A DNA stretch of 64,000 nucleotides. Source: Protula sp. h YS-2021. Its lineage: Eukaryota > Annelida > Polychaeta > Sabellida > Serpulidae. Numbering within the stretch: position 1 is the stretch's first letter; each line of letters starts with the position of its first letter. Below the pieces are notes generated by a model. The model saw only the letters and a program-made list of their open reading frames with translations, was not told where the DNA came from and ran no database searches. A program made the translations under genes and the position numbers. This document shows, piece by piece, positions 56,703 to 64,000 of this stretch. The DNA lies in contig OX457031.1 in the NCBI GenBank assembly GCA_949752745.1, forward strand, positions 21,625,642 through 21,689,641, written 5' to 3'.

Positions 56703-57075
56703 TAAAACTAGAAATGTGTCAGTTGGAGCACGTATGGTCCGCCTATGGACCTATGTTCGGACCTCTCTCACAGACCGACGGATGGACCGATCCCGGTCCA
56801 AAGGGGAGGTGCACAACTAGGCTCTATAAGCTTTCAATCCATATAAGTTTTAGATTGATCGAAGCAAAACCCTAGGACAAGTTCAGTTTACAAAATAAAA
56901 TCCACACATTAAGCTAACTATGCGTTTTGGGCCAGTGTTCAGACCTCTCTCACGGACCGACGCCGGCCCCAAGGGAAGGTGCACAACTAGGTCCCATAAG
57001 CTTTCACTCCATATAGGCTTCAGGTTGATCAAAGCAAAACTCTAGGACAAGTTTAGTCTACAAATCTCATTCTCT
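56703..57075 (+). mobile_element. Tandem-core element with two ~184-bp units
   Basis: 5' end CTAGAAATGTGTCAGTTGGA then two units beginning TTCrGACCTCTCTCACrGACC (56756, 56940), each with GGTGCACAACTAGG, TATAAGCTTTCA and CTAGGACAAGTT. The 3' end is not identified. Confidence 0.65.
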
Positions 57076-58500
57076 GAGTGTGAACGCACGTACACACAAC
57101 GGGTGAACCTTTTCCTCAAAATCACATTATTTTGTGGTTACGCATGGACAAGTCAATTACTTTATGACCCTCCGGCTATCCCCGGGCGGGCCATAGAAAA
57201 ACTGTTACAGCGCCAAGTTAATTGGTCCTCCATTTAACTCACTGACGCCGATATTGAAGTGATTATCTAGGACGAATTCGCTTGCGGTACTAATTTAAGC
57301 CTATGACGTCACACATGCGTGATCTTAGTTAATTTTCATGATGTTGCAATTATGTCGCACAGCTGCCATTTCGCTGAGTGTTTGCGGCAGCAAAATACAC
57401 CGCCGGAAGATGGTGTAGTCACTTTTGCCTTCAAAAGCCTTGCTTGGTGCATCAACGATGTCAACTATGACTCCGCCAGATTTAAATGGCTGTTTGAAAA
57501 CGTCACTTTTCGAATAAAACCAGTTTATTTTGTATATTTTCAAAACATGTCCTAAATCTGTTGCAACAGAGTTCCCACTATTTCAACAATGCTTTTACCC
57601 AAGAATCTTCTGCTCTGCCTACAACTTGATTCAGTCAAATATAAAAGTCTACTGTGCGCTAGAGTATTTTCGGGTCCTTTCAGTATCTTGTCTGAGGGCG
57701 CAGTGTAGCCGAATCTATAAAATATCTTGCATGAGGGCACAGTGTGACCCAAATTTCATGCCTTGGGGGGAGGGGGGGGGGGAGGAACAATGTTGTAATA
57801 GCTATAAAGTATCATGCCGTGGGCACTGATGGTTTCAGATTCGTGGTCACTTGACACAGAAGTTTTTGCCACTTTTTATTTTTAAGTGAAAAGAAGAATG
57901 GCTCTTGTGGGCACGGCGAGTAACTATTATCCTGGCCAAGAATATATCCAACACGTGGCCTCGGATGTCCGCTGTCGGAATGAAGCCCCGTGCGTGTAAC
58001 CTGTGGTAAAACCAAACAGGAGCTTAATTCGCAAGTTTGGGGGGGGGGGGGGGAGGGGGTCGTTACTGCAGGCACTTCGCTTAAGCAGCCTCCCAAATCT
58101 ACCAAAACATCCATGGGTACTCTTCAGTGGTTGTCAAGGTGAAGGACATCAGAAACTTTCACGGGGTTGTGAGTCGGGGTATCCCAGACCGTAAATAAAC
58201 ACGGTCGTGATACCAAACACTCTTAAATTATATCAAGAGAGCAACTATTGTTAAAATTGATTTTATATTTATTCAGAGCAGCAGGCAACCAGGAATCTCC
58301 CAGTCTTTCGATTGCTAAGTATCGTTGGTTTTATTCGTTAAAATATAGAGGCCATTCCGTTTGGAGCCTCCGTCTCGGGGTTTTAAATGTCGAAGCATCT
58401 TTCGACCTGTCTCTGGAGAGAGAGATAATGTGATGCCCAATACAACGCACCACATTCTACATTGCTCTTTGATACGTCTTATGACGTAATATGACAATGT
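57076..58500. other. Mostly single-copy DNA, partly CpG-containing
   Basis: Includes TGACGTCA (57304-57311) and CCGCCGGAAGATGG (57401-57414), which resemble CRE and ETS/YY1 sites, and G-runs at 57765-57782 and 58039-58053. A weak ~40-bp repeat (atcttgcatgagggcacagtgt) occurs near 57687-57835. No coding exon can be supported. Confidence 0.4.
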
Positions 58501-58509
58501 CTGACATGT

Positions 58510-59890
58510 TTGACTTTAGATACAAAAGTGCAATGCCTCGAGAAACAAATACGCAATGCTTGTCTTGCCTTCAGAACAAAAATGCCGTGCTTGAAGAAAA
58601 ACATGTTGCAGCGTCTTAACTCTTGCAATCAGAACACAAAGTAGCAAGTTACATGTGTTGCCTGAATGTACAATGCCGAAATGCTAGTGAGGAGACTTGC
58701 CTGAACACACAATGTGGCAATGCTAGTGAGGTGTCTTGCATTAGCACACAATGTAAAAATGTCAGTGAAGAGTCTTGCTGGAGCATGGAACATTACAATG
58801 CCAGTGGGGTGTCTTGCGTAAGCACACAATGTGATAATATCAGTGAAGTCTTGCTGGAGAATGGAACATTACAATGCCAGTGAGGTGCCTTGCGTAAGCA
58901 CACAATGTGATAATGTCAGTGAGGAATCTTGCTGAAGCATGAAACATTACAATGCCAGTGAGGTGCCTTGCGTAAGCACACAATGTGATAATGTCAGTGA
59001 GGAATCTTGCTGAAGCATGGAACATTACAATGCCAGTGGGGTGCCTTGCGTAAGCACACAATGTGACAATGTCAGTGAGGAATCTTGCTGAAGCATGAAA
59101 CATTACAATGCCAGTGAGGTGCCTTGCGTAAGCACACAAGTGTGAAAATGTCAGTGAAGAGTCTTGCTGAAGCATGGAACATTACAATGCCAGCGAGGTG
59201 CCTTGCGTAAGCACACAAGTGTGAAAATATCGGTGAAGAGTCTTGCTGAAGCATGGAACATTACAATGCCAGTGGGGTGTCTTGCGTAAGCACACAATGT
59301 AAAAATGTCAGTGAGGAATCTTGCTGGAGCATGGAACATTACAATGCCAGTGGGGTGCCTTGCGTAAGCACACAAGTGTGAAAATGTCAGTGAAGAGTCT
59401 TGCTGGAGCATGGAACATTACAATGCCAGTGGGGTGTCTTGCGTAAGCACACAATGTGACAATGTCAGTGAGGAATCTTGCTGGAGCATGGAACATTACA
59501 ATGCCAGTGGGGTGTCTTGCGTAAGCACACAAGTGTGAAAATGTCAGTGAAGAGTCTTGCTGGAGCATGGAACATTACAATGCCAGTGGGGTGTCTTGCG
59601 TAAGCACACAATGTGACAATGTCAGTGAGGAATCTTGCTGGAGCATGGAACATTACAATGCCAGTGGGGTGCCTTGCGTAAGCACACAAGTGTGAAAATG
59701 TCAGTGAAGAGTCTTGCTGGAGCATGGAACATTACAATGCCAGTGGGGTGTCTTGCGTAAGCACACAATGTGACAATGTCAGTGAGGAATCTTGCTGGAG
59801 CATGGAACATTACAATGCCAGTGAGGTGCCTTGCGTAAGCACACAATGTGATAATGCAAGCGAAGTCTTTTCGCCAGAGCACAACATGGC
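58510..59890 (+). repeat. Hierarchical minisatellite 39 / 78-79 / 157 bp
   Basis: Two related 39-bp half-units, agcacacaatgtgacaatg + tcagtgaggaatcttgctgg and agcatggaacattacaatg + ccagtggggtgtcttgcgta, alternate. Successive GGAACATTACAATGCCAG marks are 78 bp apart on the left, then 79/79, then 78/79 alternating from about 59177 to 59730. The alternation gives an exact 157-bp dimer created by one extra base (acaAGtgtgaaaatg versus acaatgtgacaatg). Confidence 0.96.
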
Positions 59891-60711
59891 TGCGTCAGCA
59901 AGCTGTCTTACCGCAGCACACAATGTGACAATGTCAGTGAAGTGTTTTTTTTGATCACTAATTTTGACAATGTTAGTGAGGTATTTTCCTCAGTGCATAA
60001 TGTGACCGTGTAAGTAAGGTGTTTTGCTTGATCACATATTGCGACAATGTCAGTGAGGTGCTTTCTTGAGCACATATTGCGACAATGTCAGTGAGATGTT
60101 TTCCTCAGTGCACAATGTGACAGTGTCAGTGAGGTGTTTTGCTTGAGCACATATTGTTACAGTGTCATTCTAGTCTTTCCTGAGCGCATATTGCGACAAT
60201 GTCAGTGAGGTGTTTTCCACAGTGCACAATGTGGCAATGTCAGTGAGGTGTTTTCTTGAGCACATATTGCGACAATGTCCGTGAGGTGCTTTCTTGAGCA
60301 CAAATTGCGACAATGTCAGTGAGATGTTTTCCTCAGTGCACAATGTGACAGTGTCAGTGAGGTGTTTTGCTTGAGCACATATTGTTAAAGTGTCATTCTA
60401 GTCTTTCCTGAGCGCATATTGCGACAATGTGAGTGAGGTGCTTTCTTGAGCACATTTGCGACAATGTCAGTGAGATGTTTTCCTCAGTCACAATGTGACA
60501 GTGTCAGTAAGGTGTTTTGCTTGAACACACATTGTTACAGTGTCATTGTGGTGTCTTTCCTGAGCGCATATTGCGACAATGTCAGTGAGGTGTTTTCCTC
60601 AGTGCACAATGTGACAGTGTCAGTGAGGTGTTTTGCTTGATCACACATTGTTACAGTGTCATTGTGGTGTCTTGCCTGAGCGCATATTGCGACAATGTCA
60701 GCGAGGTGTGC
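59891..60711 (+). repeat. Degenerate continuation of the 39-bp family
   Basis: 'gacaatgtcagtgaggtgttttc' and 'ttgagcacatattgc' units with ~38-40-bp steps. A ~200-bp block (aatgtcagtgagatgttttcctcagtgcacaatg onward) is itself repeated near 60076, 60310 and 60466. Confidence 0.9.
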
Positions 60712-60853
60712 AATGGCACACCGGCAATGACCGTGAAAGTTCCGTCTGGGAACGCAATAACAGGTCGATTGCCGCTGGCAGCCCTAGGGCAAGCACCTGT
60801 GCTACAGGCCGGGGTGTTGATGCCAGGCGACGCATCTCATATCTTGCGAAAAA
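60712..60853 (+). other. GC-rich island with open frame, unassigned
   Basis: Directly follows the array without spacer. About 57% GC against ~38% around it, and contains a frame reading MTVKVPSGNAITGRLPLAAL onward. The opposite strand is open too. It could be an exon or a remnant of a retroelement. I recognise no family and see no start or splice site. Confidence 0.25.
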
Positions 60854-61191
60854 GATTCTTAATCAAAGTACAAATCTAAACCTCCACGAGAAGAACAAAC
60901 ACGACAAACACAAACACGACCAACACAAACCAAGAACAGACCCAAACGGCCACAAACAGATCCAGAGCACAGGGGCGGAAAGGAATTTGGCGGGCATGGG
61001 GGGTCTCTGGATCTGTCAAGCCACCGGCAACACACACGAGAAAACAAAACCTGACCGCGAACTTCGCGAGAACATCTACAGCAGAATTCCCCTTCCCACT
61101 AACTACACCCCGCCCCTCCCTCCCCCAAACCAACCCTTCCTAGCTTAAAACACATATCCTACTGACCTGCCGTGTACTTTGATTAAGAATC
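60854..61191. mobile_element. 338-bp element with perfect 18-bp terminal inverted repeats
   Basis: GATTCTTAATCAAAGTAC (60854-60871) is the exact reverse complement of 61174-61191. The interior is strongly strand-asymmetric: A/C-rich (acaaacacgacaaacac) on the plus strand in the left third and C-rich near the right end. No ORF of a transposase. Flanking target duplication not identified. Confidence 0.65.
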
Positions 61192-61224
61192 CTTTTACAG
61201 ACATGAAACATCGCCCAATCAGCA

Positions 61225-62117
61225 CCATTGCACCAAGTGAATTGGCCGGTACTATTTGGCCTGTGCCAACTGGCCTGTACTGATTGGCTTGTGCTTATTG
61301 GTCTGTACTCACTGACCTGTAATAATTAGCCTATACTTATTGGCTTGTACTAATTGGCCTGTACTAGATGGCCTGTACTAAATGGTATGTACTTATCGGC
61401 CTGTATTTATTAGCCTGTGCTTGTTGCCTATGCTTATTGGCCTGCACTGAATGGTATGTATTATTGGCCTGTACTGAATTCCACGTATTTATTGGTCTAT
61501 ACTAATTGGCCTGTGCTCAGTGACCTTTACTATTTGGCCTGAACTTTCTGGCCTGTCTTAATTGGCCTGTACTAATTGGCCTGTAATAAGTGGCCTGTAC
61601 TGATTAATGCACTTTTTTTGACTAAAATAATGGTGTGCACTTGTTTGGCCTATGATTCTTGGCCTGTTCTGAATTGCACTGGTTTATTGGCCGGTACTAA
61701 TTGACATGTACTTATTGACTTTCACTAATTGGCCTCAATATCTTGGCCTGTACTAATTGTTTTGTACTAACTGGCCTGTACTGATTGGAATATACTTTTT
61801 GGCCTAAAATAATGGCCTGTAGTTGTTGGCATTATATGTTTACTGGATTGTACTGAATTGCACGTATTTTTGGCCTGTACTTATTGACCTTTACTAATTG
61901 GTCTAAATTTAGTGGCCTGTACTAATTGGCCAGTACTAAGTGGCCTGTGATAAGTGAAATTGGAATGCACTTACTGGCCTAAAATAATGGCCTATTTTTG
62001 TTGGCCTATGCTTATTAGCCTGTTCTGATTGGCATGTATTTATTGACTTGTACTAATTGCTGTACAAATTGGCCTGTACTAAAAGGCCTGTACTGGTTGG
62101 CCTGTTCTGGATGGCCT
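61225..62117 (+). repeat. 14-bp minisatellite, left segment (~60 units)
   Basis: Variants of 'ggcctgtactaatt' (tggcctgtacttat, tggtatgtactta and others) follow one another with many indels. Continues after the SINE-like insertion. Confidence 0.93.
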
Positions 62118-62320
62118 ATTTGTTTGCTTGTTTGGTGTGTATCGTCGCATTCAAGCGACACTGAAGACGATATTGGGACGTACCCGCTGAAGGAACAAGT
62201 CGGAAAAATAGAATGATAAAGAAATGGTAAAAGAAGAGCTGAAAAGAAAGAAATTCTGATCAGTCGCCTCCGACGAGATGCACAGAACAGACAGTAGTGA
62301 GTCTATTCTTAAGATTCCAT
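62118..62320 (+). mobile_element. SINE-like repeat, copy 5
   Basis: TTTGTTTGCTTGTTTGGTGT start, TATTGGGACGTACCCGCTGA, an A/G-rich middle, GATCAGTCGCCTCCGACGAG, TGAGTCTATTCTTAAGATTCC. The final CACAGGGGG is lost. Interrupts the 14-bp array. Confidence 0.75.
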
Positions 62321-62450
62321 CAATACACACCGGTACTAAATAGCCTGTACTTATTATCGAACTGATTGACCTGTACTGATTGACCTGTACTAAATGGCCT
62401 ATACATATCGACTTGTACTAATTACCCTGTACGACTTGTACATGCAGGTT
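62321..62450 (+). repeat. 14-bp minisatellite, right segment
   Basis: 'tagcctgtacttattatcg', 'gacctgtactgatt', 'ggcctatacatatcg' continue the array for about nine units. Confidence 0.88.
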
Positions 62451-63199
62451 CTTGAAACAGAACTCTAAATGTGGAACATGTCCTGTAGGAACACAACACG
62501 ATTGAGTGCGTGTTACATGTTTTCCTTGATCAACGCAACGTTGGCATCTTCCGGTAAAAAAAAAAAAAAATCAACAAAAAGCGAAGGCAAGAGCTGCCAG
62601 CTGAGAAGCTTCCAAGAGGAACACTCCTGTTACACGGCGTAGTGGAACTAGCACAAAGCAGTCCTCATTTTAAGATGTGACAAGCAGTTATCTTTTGGAA
62701 GACGGTTCAACATATGGAAATAGCCGATATATTACGGACAGACAACACGTTTCCAGTACGTTTCCACACAGTGTATAAGCTTAGCAGAACTTTTTTCGGC
62801 AAGATGTAACTTTATCAGGATTTGAATGTCCTAGCATAGTGTCAGTGTGCTATAAGACTGTTGACCTCTTGTGCCTTGTTTGGCTTGGTGATGCAGGTGA
62901 CCGAGGACTCGGCACTCTTCTGATTTAGACGAGCACTCGACGGTAAGGTAAACAAAGAGGCTGTCATGAAGGTTCGATGCTAGCCTGCTGTTTTGGCTCT
63001 ACCAGTAAGTATTCAGAGGCATTTCTTGAAAAATGCGTATCGCCATAATTTTTGGCTTAAAATTTGAGGAGCCGTTTAAGTTACTCAAATCACAACATAT
63101 GCACCACGTCTAAAGACAGGTGAATCGCAGACTGTTAAAGCTGCCACTTCCGTCTCCGGAAATCCACGATACATATCGGAGATGGTCTATTTGGTACTA
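62451..63199. other. Single-copy spacer
   Basis: No supportable gene; one A-run (62558-62571). Confidence 0.45.
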
Positions 63200-63747
63200 C
63201 AGGGGTGAAACTTAGGATTTTTTTGCCGTGCCCCGCCGGGCCCGAGCCAAAATCTGGTGCCCCGGATTATTTTTGCAAATAAAACGGTAAAACAAAATAG
63301 AATAGAATAAAAACCCTCAAAATACATTTCTGACATTAATATTAACTCATGTGACAATCTTAAAGTTTTCATTCAATGTTTTCCGCCAATCCAAGCGTAA
63401 GCCATGCTGCCGTCTCTTCACATTCGATGGATTCTGTGTCAACCGTTTTCATGATTTCAAAGTCTCGAGCGCAGGGTTTTCTAGGGCGCGTCCCACCCAT
63501 GCTCCACAGATTGATGACGATAGTTGGATCAAATGTTGCTATCTCGCTCGATTCTAGCTGAACCATTAGCAAATCGCTCAAATGGGAGTCAGTGAGGGTT
63601 GAACGCCAGTTGGTTTTCACTCGCTTCATTGTGCTAAATTATCCCTCTCTTTCAAATGTTTCGTGGCCCGCCGGGCCACGAGCCCCCAAATTCTGGTGGC
63701 CCGAGTCAAAATCTGGTGGCCACGGGCCACCGTAATTTTCAACCCTG
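63200..63747 (-). mobile_element. Non-autonomous hAT-family element (548 bp)
   Basis: Termini CAGGGGTGAAACTTAGGAT (left) and, read inward on the minus strand, CAGGGTTGAAAATTACGG (right). Eight bases at the left junction (TGGTACTA, 63192-63199) match eight at the right (TGGTACTG, 63746-63753) with one mismatch, the size expected for hAT target duplications, though the last two bases of the element overlap it. Subterminal repeats of the type GAGYCAAAATCTGGTG occur near both ends, and a perfect GTGGCCCG-c-CGGGCCAC hairpin lies at about 63663-63679. It encloses the transposase remnant. Confidence 0.8.
63369..63629 (-). pseudogene. C-terminal fragment of a hAT transposase (ZNF862-like dimerisation region)
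   Basis: The 86-codon frame begins MKRVKTNWRS, then LTDSHLSDLLMVQLESS, and continues with a segment that includes TFDPTIVINLW and GTRPRKP. This order of a basic RxKT stretch, LxxxxLxxLLxVxL, a gap, then FDPxxxIxxW and a basic RxRKP tail is what I know from the C-terminal dimerisation end of hAT transposases of the ZNF862-like group. Everything N-terminal is missing (BED zinc finger, catalytic DDE core), so it cannot be active. The frame is still open, so the fragment is fairly young or the ORF is short enough to survive. It lies inside a hAT-type element with matching ends, which supports the call. Confidence 0.75.
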
Positions 63748-63753
63748 GTACTG

Positions 63754-64000
63754 ATAACAAGTACCCCATTTAAGGGACATACAGCCTGCCCAACATTGCA
63801 CAGGCAGCTTAAAAATGTCAAATTTCAAAACAAAATTCAGAGTAATTGCAAAGCCACCTAGTGAAGATTTCACAAGGGAAACACCAGAACACTGCACATC
63901 CTAGCAGTATCGGACGACGCTGTCGTTATCATTAAATGACAAAAATGTCGGCTTCCGGATTTCGACGATGCAACTCGGAACAGAGTATGGATGTGTACGT
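63754..64000. other. Spacer to the end of the window
   Basis: No feature seen. Confidence 0.4.

Noticed and set aside
63187..63372. Extension of the hAT transposase into the element's 5' side
   Set aside because: The frame here is different, contains a run of hydrophobic low-complexity residues and covers the terminal repeats; it is not transposase.

Overview
The window looks like metazoan, probably molluscan, intergenic DNA. It is AT-rich, has no gene-dense ORF organisation, and is packed with satellites, minisatellites and short non-autonomous transposons. The molluscan call is an inference. It rests on elements with ~165 bp core repeats followed by an ACGG-type microsatellite and a terminal hairpin (the 'pearl'/Helentron-derived type described in bivalves), and on a ~210 bp SINE-like repeat whose core (CGCCTCTTACG, then GTGGGTGTATTCTTAAGA) I associate with mollusc genomes. 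No complete gene, tRNA, rRNA or CRISPR array is visible. Nearly every long ORF lies in a tandem array whose unit length is a multiple of three (24, 33, 39/78, 51 bp), so both strands stay open without being coding.

Layout. 0-11 kb: a TATC microsatellite, then satellite S1 (~135 bp unit; reversed at 0.3-1.0 kb, forward at 5.15-5.84 and 7.14-8.39 kb) interleaved with a hairpin-forming 51-bp array (5.9-7.0 and 9.3-10.9 kb). 12.3-25.4 kb: degenerate satellite S2 (13.5-19.4 kb), inside which a near-perfect 24-bp array of 43 units has expanded, then nested pearl/Helentron-like elements and a tandem segmental duplication A-B-A'-B'. 26-29.6 kb: a candidate 39-nt exon on the minus strand, a GC-rich promoter-like stretch, a 51-bp array and two SINE-like copies. 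29.6-39.3 kb: mostly single-copy AT-rich DNA, with a full-length Mutator-like MITE (10-bp target duplication) and three degenerate repeats carrying TGACGTCACGTG sites. 39.3-47.3 kb: a 56-bp array split by a MITE, a 44-bp array, and a ~1 kb duplication containing two more copies of the Mutator-like MITE. 48-62.4 kb: arrays of 33, 79, 33, ~230, 39/78/157 and 14 bp units, repeatedly hosting the SINE-like element. Between them are a candidate duplicated exon (52.4-52.7 kb) and a promoter-like CCAAT/GC-box cluster (50.6 kb). 63.2-63.75 kb: a 548-bp hAT element retaining the C-terminal end of a transposase, the only confidently recognised protein remnant.

Summing the listed intervals, tandem arrays make up roughly 40% of the window. 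The recurring theme is hierarchical amplification: short sub-segments of a larger degenerate unit expand locally (24 bp inside S2, 32 bp inside S1), variants show higher-order periodicity, and small mobile elements sit inside the arrays. I found no convincing new enzymatic or defence system. The most noteworthy items are structural: nested foldbacks, paired termini and higher-order repeats, plus a few candidate exons.
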